Positions 33,399 through 46,505 are shown, counted from the stretch's first letter. The stretch is DNA of 64,000 nt from Tilletia caries (GCA_032718865.1 JALUTQ010000030.1:1116001-1180000), one strand, 5' to 3'. A program made the numbers and translations. The notes: a model not told the origin generated them from the sequence alone.

Positions 33399-36300
33399 CT
33401 ACTCCACCTTCCGCTTCTTCGTGGGTCTGACCTCGTCGAACTGTGATAGCAGCTCCCGGAAAGAATCACATCGCTCTTTGATCCTCCTTCGTTTCGCCTG
33501 GAGCTGCTGGGCATATGTTGGGAATTTCGTGACCTCGACGTAGGACTCCGAGCCGCGACCTTCAGCTTCAGCAATGCCTTTGCAGTTCTTGAACGTGATT
33601 CCTTCCGCGCAGCTCCGCGCTTCGGCAATACCAGTGAAGCATTCAATGATTATTGATGTCTTGGAGCTGTTGGAAAAGCCCTCCAAATCAGGATGGCCGG
33701 TAATCGTGGCCACGGAGGAGAACCAAGTTGCCACCCTCTTGCACTGTTACTCCATCTCCCGCTCATCCTTCTCCGCTGCGCGGAACCAGTGCAGAAGCAA
33801 GGGCTCCAGCACCGTGCGCTTCTCCTCGAAGGCCCGTGAATCCTCCTTGCAGACTGCCAACAACGCCGAAGACGCAACCGCCGTGCTGGTCAAAGGTGCT
33901 GCCATGTACCGTATGACCGACGTCTGGCACAAGTTCGGAGTTGGCACATCGACGGCGGTATTCCAGAGCATCGACTGGAACGAGGAATCGCCGAGTTCTT
34001 TGTCGGTTGGCGTTTCAATCATTTTCGTGAAAACATCGACGCCGGGACCCCAGACTGCCTCCGGCAAGTTTGCGGATCGACACTTCTTGATGAACGAGAG
34101 CGCAACCACCACATCCGAACCCATGGCGCGCAGGACTTCATTTTTGGACGCCTCCCACACGCTCGGAAACCTTCGCGCCACTAGTGTGAGTTCGTCGAAA
34201 TCTATGACGCCCTTCTTCATCGCGATGTACTTGGTCAACAGCTTCGCTGCAGCATTCGAGTCTGACTTGTTGTCGAGCATCATGGCTGTATCGCGTATCG
34301 CCTCGATAAAGTCGGACGGGAATGAGTCTGAATGCTGCGCGGCCGCAGCAGAGACAGGTACAGGTGACTCGCAAAGCTGAAGGGCGATTTTGAGGAAAGG
34401 CAGCCACGCGGTACGGGGCAGCGAGCGCTTCTTGCACAGCTGAACGAAGAACAGGGCGCCCTTCGTGTCGGCTTCGAATCCTTTGAGGACTACAGGCCTG
34501 ATTGCCTTCCAGACACTGTCCGACGTTGCTAGAAGTATCAGGTCCTCGAATCGACCTGTTCCGTATGTGTTTGGATAGCTGCCTTGAGGAAAGTGAGCAA
34601 CGTATGTGCGGGCCAAGTCTTTGAATGATTCTGACCCTTCGCTCGTGAGCACGGCCGACCAGAGCTTCCGCCGCAGTGTCTTATCGTTCCGAACGTCTTT
34701 GATGACCGGTGTGCGGAAAAGCTCCAGCAGCGTCTTGATGAGATCGCGCTTGGTCTCCGTGTGTAGGAAATTTGATTGTCGAACCGCCTCAAGCAATTCC
34801 AGGGTCAGAAGCGTCTTGCCTGCGAAGGCGTCGATGATTTTGCCGCCCAAGGTCTCCCAGTAGCGAGGCTGTTGGCTCATCTGAATGATATCGATGAAAG
34901 GCTGGGGTTTCCTGGAGGACGACCTAGGGAGGTTTTCCGGGTCGTGAGTTCCCCTTGGGAACATGTCGAAGTAAATGGGATAAAGGTCGTGTAGCTGCGG
35001 CTCCGAGGTGATGTGCTTGTACAGAGCCTGACCAAAGTCGGTCTCCTCGTCCAGCTCAAACTGGCCCGCTGCATTCAACCTAACCACACGCTGCACAAAG
35101 TTGCGTACCGCATCTGGGTCAGCCCCGGCTGAGAGCATGCCAGTGAAGTGTGGATTGAGTCCGACGAGCGCGAGCATCTTGTCTTCAGCCTCCTTGGCCG
35201 GCCAGGCGAGCAGAACGTACTTCGAGTGCGTGATGTGTTTGACGAACTTCATTTTCTGGTAATCTTCTTTGTCCTCCGTCGTATAAGCAGAACTCCACCG
35301 CTGAACATCCGTCAAGTTGTCCGGATTGAGATCATCAGCGTCCTCGAGGTCGATTGCTGATGAGGTCAAGGGCTTGCCCTTCAAGGAAAGTATCGAGGTG
35401 AAGCTGTAAGTCGGCGAGCTCGACTCCTCCGATCGTTCGTAGTAGCCCTTTCTATACAACGGGTTTAACGAGAAGCGCTTGGCGTGTACCAAGTAAAAAT
35501 TGAAACGCTGATGAGGGGGCAAGCCGTCATTCGCCGTGCGCAAAGTAGCGACGCGGGCGCGATCTTGGCCTTTGAGGGAGCCAACACCGAGCTCGCTGAT
35601 GCTCTTGGGTGTGTACGCATGTTCAAAGTAGTAGTGAAAGTCCCGGTTGGCATCGGCGAGCTCTGCAAGGGCTTTGCGCATGGGTGCCTGCTTTTCGCGG
35701 GAGACGGGTGGTGCAGCTTGTGTGCTGTTATCAGGCCAGCAGACCGAATATACGAGCGCAAGGCGGTAGCCTTCCGTGATGGGCTGGACTGCATGCTCGG
35801 CGTCGGCGTAGTGGACAGCATAGTTGCACTGGTATTCGGCCGTTCCAGCTGCTGCGCCAAAGTCGTGGATGACGGGATCCTCCGAGCCGTCGTTAAAGAC
35901 TTGCAGCTGACCACCTTTGTGCGCGGAGGGAAGCTGGATGATCATTGTCGCGAAAGTCCGATCCTCTTTCTCTGTGTCGCGGTGCTTTGCCAAGGCGCCA
36001 TCAGCCTTTTGAAGGAGGAGCTTGCGTAGGTGCAGCGTGATTGGCGTACCGGCGACGATGAACTTTTCGGCAATAAATGACTCTGCCTTCTGGATGCCTG
36101 CGGCCCAGCCGGGGTGCTGAAGCTTGACCTTGGAGGAATCAAGTTGCCAGCAGCTGCGGATGGAGTTGTCGACGTGTGTGTCGAGCTCTGGTTCGGATGG
36201 CGTCGGCTCGCATATCTTGACGATCTTCTCCGCCTGTTGCTCGTCAATGAGTGGGAGCGCAACTTTGCCGACGCCTTCGATGAACAAGCCGGGAACGGGA

Positions 36301-36695
36301 GGGAGGAAATCTGCGCTGCCGCCGAAGCTGAACTCGTCAGACTCATCCTTTGCTGCAGCGAGTGCCTTCCCGAGATTGAAGAGAGGATCCTCTGGGTCCT
36401 TTCCGTTAGGCGCGTCGTCTTGTCCATCCCCGTTTTCGACCTCGGCGTCGCCATTGCTCATATCGCTGCTTCGATTCGACGTCCCTTCTTGGCTATCACG
36501 TCCTCCGTCGACTTGTTCCTCGGCCATGTTTTCTGTATGCGATGCGTGGAGTTGGTGTCGGGCTTTAGAAGAATCGATCTCCGCCGATTCGGTGTTGGGC
36601 TTGAAGCTTGAGCTCATGAGCTCGCTGTGTATCTCGAGAAGAAGCATGTTCGAGAAGTCGAGAACGCGTAACACGTAACGCGCGACGCGCGACAC
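33399..36695 (-). pseudogene. 2OG-Fe(II) oxygenase-like protein, copy 3 (single stop codon)
   Basis: One frame runs from 36695 to a TAA at 33747-33749, and the same frame continues to 33399 with sequence homologous to the C-terminus of copy 1 (GHPDLEGFSNSS against GQPDLNDFLRSS; GRGSESYVEVTK against GRGKEAYVLITK; final basic KKRKVE). So the only break is that TAA, and about 116 residues are lost. The oxygenase motif is intact: LAKHRDTEKEDRTF and YADAEHAVQPITEGYR. It is closer to copy 1 than to copy 2. Several in-frame ATG codons precede the conserved part; MAEEQVDGG (about 36525) is a reasonable start. A KKRKVE-like end suggests nuclear location. Confidence 0.75.
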
Positions 36696-36705
36696 GTAAT
36701 GTCTG
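36655..36705. promoter_or_regulatory. ACGCG-rich upstream sequence of oxygenase copy 3
   Basis: AACGCGTAACACGTAACGCG followed by CGACGCGCGACACG. It is similar in composition and position to the ACGCGT repeats upstream of copies 1 and 2, though not a full copy of them. Confidence 0.4.
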
Positions 36706-37499
36706 GTTTCGAAACAAATCAGTCCATCCGGACAGCCGCCTGTCCGCCGGAGCGACCTCGATCATCTGCAGGTGTCAATATCTCATCTCCTATTCCTTCG
36801 CTGTGTCCAAATCTCTAACCGCGGCCAGGCCATCTGGGTTCTGCAGAGCTCCCTACAGCGTGTAGATATTCTAGATGCAGCACAGCATGCTCTTGGGCTT
36901 GGAAACTGATAACTGTTATGCTGATGAACTTTTCTCCCTGACCTTGATCTTTCTGTTCTTGTTTCTGATCCAGGTCGTCTCCAGGAATGGCCGCTCAGCT
37001 GACATGCCACGATTGCCGTTTATTTCCACATGCCCTCGACACTCGTTGGCATCTGAACGTGCGCCTCATACGCAATGGATACCGGTCGGGTCATGTCCTT
37101 GCCCTGCCCACGTTGCATCATTTTCGATTCCGGTTATTCCCCGTCTCACACTCTCACCACAGCGTTGGGGTAACCCCTACTCAATCTAAATGTCAAAACT
37201 ATCCTCTCGCCCTCGGTCAAAGTTCTATCTGATCCTACATAGCAGCCACATTGACGCACCCACCTTCCATTCAGCCGATCTCTACATGATTCGAGGTATG
37301 TGTGAGCTGTATGCTTTCCTCGTCCTAAGCTTGCCCCTTGGGCATGCGTAGTGTGCATGTTGATATCTGATTATCTGATTCTCCAAGGAAGCCTTCGACC
37401 GGAGAGCTGGCAATGTGCCTTATATATCCTTCTTTAGATACTACAGAGATGAGTAGTTGAAAACGTTGGCACACCCGTCAAGGTCTACTCGACGTTTTT

Positions 37500-39800
37500 C
37501 TACCGAAGGGAGCCGGGCCTTTGGTCCCTGTCTTCCTCGCAGGCTTGATGAACGGTGAGCTTGCTGCCTGCTGGTTAGACCCAGTTTGCGTACGAAGGGA
37601 CAGTCAGCTGACGTATGTGTCTTCGCTCACCAGGCACTGCCAAACGACAAGGACAGAGTGCTCTGTTCCTGTCCGAGATCGTGCACCGGACTGCAGCGGA
37701 CGCGATCAAAACGTTCTTGACGACAATCGTTGGCCCTTCGGCTTGTGAGTGTGGCAATATTCACACTCCACCAGGAGTCCACCTATCAAATCTGCCAACC
37801 GACGATACTGCCTTCCTTCCTGCTCACAACTGTAAAATACGTTCCAGAAGGCGATGGTCGACCAACTAACGACTCCGTACGGGCCTGAGCGGGCGTGGCT
37901 CTCGAAGTGCTGTCTAAGTACCAGGCACGAGCGGATCTCGTCACCACAGAACCACTGTCTTATGATCGAGCTAGCTTCAAGACGACCATGAAGATGAAGG
38001 TGCGGGAGGAGGAGCAGAGAAGAACGATGGATGCCCTGACTTGGCCGAGTGGAAGCGCCTGCTTCTGCGCCCAAGTCCTGTCGTACGCTCCAGCAAAGAA
38101 GAACACTGCTGCTTCGTCGCGCGGAGGAGTGATGCGCTTTCCCGGCAGTATCTCGAGCAGGCGACTGACGTTCGCCAACCGTTCGGCAGGGCAACCGAAG
38201 AGGCCTGTCGCTCCATCGCCCACACGGATGCATCTGTATTCCGCGACTTCATTTTCGATCAAATCCCAGAATCGACGAACGACGTTCAGGCTCAGCTTGC
38301 GAGATACTGCGTTTTGGCGATGCTGGACCGGTCATCGATCGAGTTCTACTGCGAGATGTCGGCGGAGGTGTCAACGAAGCTGGAAATGGACCCGAACGAC
38401 TTGCCTTGGCTCCCGGCCTTGCGCGGCGTTCACGAGAGGCCAAGCTGTTACTCATGATAACACAGAGCAGTGAATCGGACGTCGAGAAGCTTACTGCGGT
38501 GGGGGTTTCCATACTTCCTCTCTCAAAGACTACGGACGAAGGTACCCAAGAGGACTGCGGGTGTGCAGCTGCAAAAAAAAAATATGTACTGCTGATGTAC
38601 TTGGCGGTAGCAGCTTCACAGTCTGCTTCAGACCTTTCCGAAAGGCATCAGAGCTTAAGAACGAGGTCAGAGGTGAAAGCAAAAGAACAGGAAGTCTATT
38701 GGGAAGCCGTTACTGTTGCCCTTTGTCGTCCTCCTCCTTCGGGCTATGATGTGAATGGAAGAATGAAGATCGATGTAAGATGCCAAAAGCTGCAAATCAA
38801 TTGCAAGCTCGTGTGCGAGACCGGAACTCCACAGAAGCACAGCAACGATCATGGTTCTCTTTTTCCGCAAGCTCTCGACACTTATTGACACCTAGACGTC
38901 CGTCTCGCTGGTGAGTGATACCATCGACGTCTCGTCTTCGACGTGCTCATGTTTCGCCCTCTAGGACTACGGCTAACCCTCTTCTCATCACAGCTTTAGG
39001 AAACCGGCTCGTTCTGGATCTCAAGACTATCCTCTCCTTGGCGATCAGCCTCTCGCCCTCGGTCAAGATCCCTGTGCCTTCCGATCTTCTGTGGGTAACT
39101 AAAATGCCGAGATGCCCACCTGCCTTCCAACCGGTGCTGATTGTATTGATGCATATGAGCAGAACCCGTCATCGAGTCCGATATCGAGGGCAGGAAGCGC
39201 AACCTCCGATCGAAGCTCACATATAGGCGACAAAATCCGGTCCTCCATTCCAAACTGGATCGACGGGCGGCCGCATCGAGTTCGAGCCCGCGCTGATCTG
39301 GTATTGAAACCGTATGAGCGTGGAGTTGCACAAGGCCCTGATGAGTATGCAGGACAAGGCCCACTGGAAGAACTGTGAGGTGGGTCTTGATCGTCAGTCG
39401 CGGCGCGAATACCTGCAGAGTTCCTGCAGTATACCGCCCGCGTACGAACGCCCACTATCACTCCCACTCCAGCTCTCGTTCCGACCGATAATACCTGCTG
39501 CCGCTGCCGGTACCGAGGGATGACCCATGCAAACTTCCCGCCTCCTGCAAGCTTGTCGCCTGCGTTGAAAAGAAGTTCCGAGCGGACCACTTGCCGACGC
39601 TACTGCTCGCCGCCGAGAACTTCCGATGACGCTGGATCTCCTGCGAAACGACTTACATACCAACGAAGAAGTTCGGAACGGAGTGCGTTAGGGGATACAT
39701 TCGCGTCACGCATCTGGCAAAGACGCAAATTACATAGCTCGACTACCGAAATGGCCGTCAACGGGAGACTCAGCTCGATGGAGCGCATTGCATGCTTGTC
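37500..39800 (+). pseudogene. Scattered fragments of unidentified coding sequence
   Basis: Protein-like pieces occur in changing frames: LFLSEIVHRTAADAIKTFLT (about 37655-37730), VALEVLSKYQARADLVTTE (37890-37950), then QYLEQATDVRQPFGRATEEA and ARYCVLAMLDRSSIEFYCEM (38140-38370) in the frame 38041-38457, and EKKFRADHLPTLLLAAENFR (about 39565-39625). They are compositionally like real protein but I do not recognise the family and cannot join them. GTGAGT at about 37745 might be a splice donor. They may be one intron-rich gene or unrelated debris. Confidence 0.3.
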
Positions 39801-40481
39801 CTTCGGCTCTCACATTAGCTGCCTTGAACCGTGCGTATGCTCCTTGAACCGTGCGTCTGCTATTTACATTATTGACACGTTTCACCTTCTATTGATAAGT
39901 GCAGGTGGTGCGTTCGCAGCGTGGAACCAGCCGATCAAAGCCATCCGAGTCGAGTCTTTCTCACTGCTTATTCACCCTCCCCTCTCTCTGACCCTCGTCT
40001 TTCCTCCTCCGGATGAAATCGATGGCAAGACAGTACCTTCCACTCCGCTCTGACCGATCGGCCGAGCGTTCCCCTCGGAAAAATATGGTGGGGCTGCGAA
40101 GCCTTTCCTTTGCCATCGACTCGACTAATACTTCCACCCTTCCACCGACAGTCGATCCCGCTTGTCTTCGCGTCGCGATGCTGAGGAGGTGTGAAAATAG
40201 CAAGTTAGGTTGCGAGCTGGTCAAAACACGCTCCTTCCGTCTCCTGTGGAGCTTCTCCTTCGCAAGGAGCTGCTTCGTCGTAAACCCATTCAATTGTCAA
40301 CGGTCCACGTCAAACACTCGACAATATCACTGCTAGGATATCTTTGAATCTGATTGATGATCTCTGATGGTCTTGTGCTTTGTGATTTTTCGGAAGAGAG
40401 TTTTAGAAGGCGTACACACAAGCTGCAGCGTCGAGGGCGTGCAATGACTGAAGCCCATCAGGATACTTCCAGAATTGAAAG
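39801..40481. other. Interval without a supportable gene
   Basis: Short open frames only; nothing recognised. It is the 3' flank of the H-lectin-like gene. Confidence 0.5.
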
Positions 40482-43001
40482 TCATTCGATGGCTACCCAG
40501 CTCCAACGACCATGCTTCATGCGCGAATGCGACCAGCACCCCGCCACAAAGTCGAAGCCGTCCGAGGAGACGTTGTGCTCCTGAATTTGATTTTGCCCGA
40601 AATCGCACTCAAACCCGGTGATACCGATCGCCAATACCGAAGGGGCTCTGCCAGGGAACGGCGGCTGAAATTGGATTCTGCCCTTGATGTTTTCCACCCA
40701 GTCTTCAGAGTCGTGCTGGATCTCGCCGCTGCGGACTGTGGCCTCCTGCGAGTCGTGCGCAATCCACCTGACCGTCAAGGCAACTTTTTCTCGGCCGTTC
40801 CAAACCTTGGTGCAAAGCGTAAAACCGCACGTGGTGACGTTTTCAGCCCAGGAGCTTGTGCTGAGGCTGTTGTAGCGGCTGTCTTGTTCAGCGCTTAGGT
40901 ACGACATGAACAAGCGCACGCTGGGCGGGCTTCGAAACGCGCGCCCGAAGTTCACTTCCCGAGTACTGATTCGTTCGCCGCCCGGCCAGTCGTCGAGCCA
41001 TCCGCATAGCTTGTTTTCCCAAAGCGATGTTTCGCCGAAGTAGGATTCTCCCATTTGGAAGCGTTGATCCCATGCAGAGAGACCGAGAGTGCTGATGTCG
41101 AAGGAAATGATTCCGGCTCCGGTCCCCAACTTGACCAGAGAAAGCAAAGCCGTGTCATCGTCAGTGCATAATGCCATGACGTCGGAAGGCCCACACCTGT
41201 CCTGCAATGGTGCAAAAAATGCCAGACGTCAACATAATTGCTTCCCTCTTGAGCACGATGTTCTGCGTTGAACATGAATCACTCACAGTATCGATCTTCT
41301 TGAAGAAGCTTAGCGGTCGGGGAATATAGGCTGGTCGCGCTGTTTGGAAGATCCAGCGTTTTTCTTCATACGGTTCCTCCTTTGAAGGAAGTACATAAGT
41401 GACGAATGTCACATAGTGGGGCTTAGACAGAAATTGGTGGTCTGATGAAGAGGAGGGAGGGTCCACTGTAGGAAGACGAGCCGGTAGAAGAAGAGGAGTA
41501 TGTGGTGGAACGCGATTCGGAGGCAGAGAAAGGGCCAATGATGGGCCGGAAATAGGTGAAGAGCCGGTATTTAGGGACGAACATTGAAACTGAAAGAGCT
41601 TCTTCGAAGCCCTCAGCGTCCCGATAGGTTGCAGTCCGCGCCTACTCGTCACATATTTGGGAACTTCTTGCTGCGCCCGCTCGACGATAGTGTTTGACCC
41701 CACGAATTCTGCGCTGCAGGCAATGACAGCAAATACATGGCGCACGATGTCCTCGACGTTGCATTCCACGCTGAATTCTGTCATGGCCTTCTCGATATCT
41801 TGCGTACTTTGCAACAGCAATGATGCCTTCATCTTGCCCGCATCTACGGCAGCGGTTTCCTCCTCGTTCAACGTAGCGCTTGCAGCCAGCCGCAGCGACA
41901 AGGCCTCGTCCGTCTTTTTCAGAGCAGAGATGAGCTGATCGAGCTGCGCCATGCGGGTGGTGATCCGCGTCGAGATTGCGATCGCGTTGTGAGCTGCGAC
42001 GTTCGTCGACGTTTTGAACCTGAAAGAATGTTGCAATGCGCCCTACTGTGAGAATCCATCCGGTAACAGTAGATAGGTGCTGAACTGTGAGCCTGCTTAC
42101 CAGCTTTCCACCTTGTTCTGCAAGTTGAACCCCCAGATCGACACAATCTATCAGCCCTTCACGATATTCACCATAGAAATTTGGAAACGCTGGTTTGGCT
42201 CACCCGAGGCTGCCCGCCATCCTGGCCCGGACTAAAGTTGGTCTGTGCGATCTCGAGAAGATTATTGTTGCGTGCTGTTATGTCAGAGCCGAGATGCGAG
42301 TCGACCTCAGCGAGTACGGAGGCAACCTCCAGCTGCAAGCAGGCGATCTGATCCGCGATAGCATTGTGCCGCCGATTCCAGGTATCGATGGTCATTCGAA
42401 GAAGCTTGGAGCGGTCGCTGAGTTCCATATAGGCGCCGCGCGCACGAGAGACGGAGCGTAGAATACGCTGACGCAGATTAAGATCCGATTCGACGTCAAC
42501 GTCGATGTCGATTGCACTATCGGTGTCGATTCCGAGCCGGCGCATCGAGTTGAGATTCTCTTCTGGCCAAGCAAGGACGTGCATCATCATTCTCACGGTC
42601 TTGTTCAGACTGAACTCGAAGCTATCGGTTATGAGCTTGTGAACAGCACAGATCGAAGTATCCCTCCGAGCGATGATCTCCTCGTGGCTGGCTTCGATAT
42701 TCTTGGCTCGAGTGTGCAGGCCGACGAAATCATTCCGCAGCTCATCTGCTGACGAGTCGCGAGTATGGACAGGCGGAAGCGGGAAGTACAGCGATGGAAC
42801 GTGTCAACGTGGCGGCAATGATAGCGATCAGAAAACAGCAGGACAGAACTCACCTTCGGGATGAGTCGATGCAGCCGTGCCTTCGAAGATTTGCCCCACC
42901 TCGGCGCGCAGTGCCTTTGCCGAGGTCAATTGCTGCTCGGCCTGAGTGACTGCGAGAGCCCTCTGGAGGGTGGGAGCAAAGGCAAGGGCAGGATGCACCA
43001 T
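40482..43001 (-). CDS. Coiled-coil protein with two C-terminal H-type-lectin-like repeats
   Basis: Five exons join in phase: 43001-42854, 42745-42204, 42117-42101 (17 nt), 42019-41287 and 41201-40482; 719 residues, all introns GT-AG. The first 230 residues are helical and charged (LTSAKALRAEVGQIFEG; HEEIIARRDTS; NAIADQIACLQLEVASVLAEV), suggesting coiled coil. The last exon has VNFGRAFRSPPSVRLFMSYL ... NVTTCGFTLCTKVWNG ... VRWIAHD and then IQFQPPFPGRAPSVLAIGI ... SSDGFDFVAGCWSHSR ... SWVAIE: two repeats with the F-x-x-P-F, PP/PxV, GF and W-[IV]-A pattern of H-type lectins, which bind sugars such as GalNAc in known members. No signal peptide is visible, so it is probably cytoplasmic. The upstream ATG at 43212 is in another frame. 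Confidence 0.8.
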
Positions 43002-43627
43002 CGGGCAGAACGTTCAAGCCCGGACGCGCGGCTGAAGGAAAGTCGGTTCGACGCAACGCGAACCGCAGATAAAACTCCGGCGCCGGCTCAGCCAAATGTT
43101 CTGAAGGAGCTGTAGCAAAACGAGAAGGAGGCTGGAGAGAGTTGATGGAGAGCTGAGAGAGGTCGTCGAAAGAGGAAGAAAGCCGCAGGAAGGTCAGAAA
43201 CGCGGAACGCATATGAGGTGTTCAGCCGTTCTAGCGCTGTCGAGACTAGTAGGGGGTTTCGTCAGTTCGGCTTTATCTTCATAGTACGATGAGTTACTGG
43301 TAAACTTTTTCCTGCGAAATGAAACCCCCCCACATCTTCCACGTCTTCCTGGAAGAAGCGATGTGGGATATGAGATGATGGGAAAGGCCAGATCAGATGA
43401 TGGGATTACGATGAGGATGAAGTGAGCCAAAAAGGTGCACCTGAGCACGTTTTTGCATTTCCGACAACGATATCGTACTCAATTGAGGGAAACACCGAAT
43501 CGCCGTGTCGTACTTCATCTGGTGAGATATCGTGGAAGTACGATTTAGCACTACAAGATCTGACGAAACCCCTTACTTAAATGTCGAGGAACGTGCTCCC
43601 GATCGTCAGATCCATCACGACGCTCAT
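43002..43627. other. 5' flank of the H-lectin-like gene
   Basis: Contains an imperfect hairpin around 43331-43368 (CACATCTTCCACGTCTTCC against GGAAGAAGCGATGTG). No gene recognised. Confidence 0.4.
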
Positions 43628-45046
43628 CTCGAGGTAGCCTCAGATCACCAGGCTGCCCTCGGTCCGGGCTTTGTGTCGTGATCGCCTGTGATGATCACCC
43701 ACACTTCAAGTCACGTGACTTTCGTGGCTGATCGGGCTCCGCCCTGCCCGCAGGGCAGCCTGGGCGGAAATCTCCACATTTGCTTGTACTGTAAAAAGAC
43801 TTAGTGAAATCGAGGCCTCTCTCACTCACTACTCACCGCTCACCCCAGCTGACAGCAGTCAGCACACAGCAGTGAGCAGATCAAGCTCAGTCTGAAACGC
43901 TCGACTGGACAGCAATAGTATAAGCAATGATATTCCAATTTCCAAGCAGAACGAATTACGAATGGCAGCGGTGGTAACGAGACGTCGAGAAGCGACAAGT
44001 GAGCGTATCATCCAGTTGAGCGCGAAACTGAGCCAGCGCAGGCAAGAAGTCCTCATCCGACGACGATGAAATGATGGATGGGCGGGTTAAATGATGGCCA
44101 TCCGTGCTTGGCCTGGGCGGGGGATGCGATGAGGCGAGATGAAGAGCGAGGGTACGACCGAGTCACCGAGGGGCGTACCGAGTGTCGACGATGAGGTCTG
44201 TGCTGCCGAGGGAGGAGGGGACATCGCGATAGGCGAGGAAAAGGCGGACGAGAAAGAAGCAGATTGTGACGACGCGCCTGTGATAGGCAGCGGTACAGCT
44301 GTCGACCCTGATGCTGTGGTGGGGGAGAAGGGGAAGGGGGAGGAGTCCGGTCCGCTGGTGAGCGAAGGTGGCACCGAGCTCAAGGGAGACACTACTGACA
44401 GGGGTGCCGAAGTGACAGCGGGGTCTTCCTCGGAAAGGGACTGCACCCGGCAAGCAGAGCGATGGTGCAGTATGCGAGACAAAGGGTCAGCCATCCTCTG
44501 TGCGGCGGGGACGGAGCAAAAACGCGACACTCACGGAGACGTCGATCTCGTTGCGTTGCGCTGTGGTGTCTGCTGTTGGCCGTGTGCGTGTGTCATGTGT
44601 GTGGGCGCGGTTGGTGGATGTGTGGGTGAGGGGCAAGCCGCAAGATGGTCGCCGGTCGGCCTGCTGTGTTCGCGATGGATGCTCGCTGGACGCTGATAAC
44701 AAAGCACAGACTGCGAGGGGGGGGCGAGAGTGATCTGTGTTGATGAGATCATGAGAAAGAGAGTGAGAGAGTCAGTAGGAGCGGTCAGTAGGAGCAGTGA
44801 GTAGTGGGTGGTGAGTGGTGAGTGGTGACCAGTGAGAAGCTGTGAGTGAGCGAGAGAACCGTCGATTTCGCTAAGTCTTTTTACAGTACAAGCAAATCGG
44901 CACTTTCTAGCCCAGGCTGCCCTGCGGGCGGAGGCGATTCAAGAGCCGTACAAAAGTCACGTGTGACGGAAGGTTCGGGTCAATCACCGGTGGAACACAC
45001 AACGCCGAGCTCGAGGGCAGCCTGGGGATCTGAGGCTAATCTCGAG
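43628..45046. mobile_element. Foldback element with about 230-bp inverted arms
   Basis: The left arm (43628 to about 43860) and right arm (about 44780-45046) are imperfect inverted copies: both contain TAGCCTCAGATC, CAGGCTGCCCTCG, GTCACGTGACTTT-like, CCCGCAGGGCAGCCTGGGC and TTTGCTTGTACTGTAAAAAG in the same order. The outer limit is CTCGAG on both sides. The interior has open frames on both strands, rich in Ser/Pro or Gly/Glu by reading direction, without a recognised domain. I found no clear target duplication. Confidence 0.72.
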
Positions 45047-45271
45047 GGTACTCTCGAGTCTCGACTGCACAATGATTCGGACACCCCCATTTTTTTGATG
45101 GCGGATCTGCATCGGGGAATCTTGTTTTTCATCTGATTTTGGCAAATTATGAAAAATAGACCACATCATGATCATCTCAGCTGACGCGTCGCTCAGCACG
45201 TCCCCAACAGCGCACTGCGCAGGCTCCTCACGTCCATCTTACTCTCAGCGCGTCGCGAATCTCCTTCAGCA

Positions 45272-46505
45272 ATGGTCCAGCACGATAATCAAAAGGACAA
45301 CAAGCGCAAGGTTGACGCGGAGGCGCAGATGGGCGTGGGCCTTAAAAACAAGCTGGCCCGGCGTTCTCAACGGCAGTCCGCCGGTCCGCGTCATCCGCCT
45401 GCGCGGAAACCGAAGAAGAATCTGGCGTCGACGTGAAATCTGGCGTCGACACCAGTACGCAAATCAAGCTCGAGCAGGAAGCTTCCGTTAAAGGAGAGCA
45501 AAATTTTACGGTCCACCGTCCAGCAAAATCTAAGTTGCACGCGAGCGGCGCGCGGCGAGACGCGAAACAACCTCCCTTGTTTTTTGGGAGCTCAATTTGT
45601 TCAAGATCTGATGCCTTGCTTTCTTCATTATTTCCTACTGCCGATATCAGCTGCTGAAAGCTTTATATTGAAGCTGGAATGTTACAAGCCTGCCAATCCC
45701 AGCGGCGCAACCGTCGCCGAACGATCCAAGCCCACCCGTGTCAACAATGGCCAACGAATGCTGACAATCTGCTCCAATGATTCACTCGAGGAGTTTCTCA
45801 TGCGGCTCGGGCCCAAGGTCCAAAAAGAAATCGGCGGAATCCCGGCGGACTGGATGATTCAGCTTAAATCCAGCGGCTCGGACTCGGAGTACTTCAAAGA
45901 GTTCACACTTCTGGAGATCGATGGAAAATTGAAGGAGGAGGAGGCGCACAGTCAATGGCTTTGGCGGATGTTTCTTCAAGAGCTAGAGACGCCAAAGACG
46001 GGTGAAATTCACGTCACGCTCAGGAATGCCCCGCCTTCTGCCCCTGCCGAATTAAACGCGTCCAAAAGCACCAAGGAGGCGACCAAAAAGGGCAAGAACA
46101 AAGCGGCCAAGCAGGACGATGTGGTGAACAGCGCTGGGCCAATGCTGGTAACTAAGGGCCAGACCGAGAAGGACGACCAGCTGGCGCGTGCTCATCGCTG
46201 CACCGCGATCAACTGTCCTTACCGCCACGTCAAAGACCGCTGCTGCTGGCACCCGTATTGGGCACCGAAAACTCACATCAGCCTGGATTTCACTGCGCGT
46301 GCGGTATGCGCCATGGCATGGGACCGAGGCGAAACAGGCGGCGATTTGCTTTCCCCTCCTCGGCTGCCGCCCTTTGTTCCTGCAGCAACTCCCGCTTCTC
46401 GCACAAACAATTCGTCGTCCCGTCTTACCGGGAGCCCTACGAAGGATGCATCCACTGCCAAACCTCACGCCGATACTGCCCAGGACGATACGGTCATTGC
46501 GCTGT
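45272..46505 (+). pseudogene. 5' part of an unidentified gene, cut by the LTR element
   Basis: A start is plausible at ATG 45272 (MVQHDNQKDNKRKV), then acidic and basic segments in changing frames up to about 45660, which may hide an intron. From about 45664 one frame is open (ILKLECYKPANPSG) to the LTR at 46506. It has an amphipathic region (EEFLMRLGPKVQKEIGG; SQWLWRMFLQELE), then CTAINCPYRHVKDRCCWHPYW, a Cys/His cluster that may bind zinc. A Lys-rich segment between them suggests nuclear location. The 3' part lies beyond the retrotransposon at 58640. I do not recognise the family. Confidence 0.6.

Noticed and set aside
43002..43212. ATG at 43212 as start of the H-lectin-like protein
   Set aside because: That frame does not join the following exons in phase; ATG 43001 does, and gives a continuous coiled-coil reading.
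43741..43790. Hairpin GCCCTGCCCGCAGGGC as a terminator
   Set aside because: It is part of the foldback arm and also present in the other arm; rho-independent terminators are not expected here.
44139..44696. Open frames inside the foldback element as genes (plus 44139-44696, minus 44087-44530)
   Set aside because: They overlap on opposite strands, are low in complexity and have no domain or supporting gene structure.
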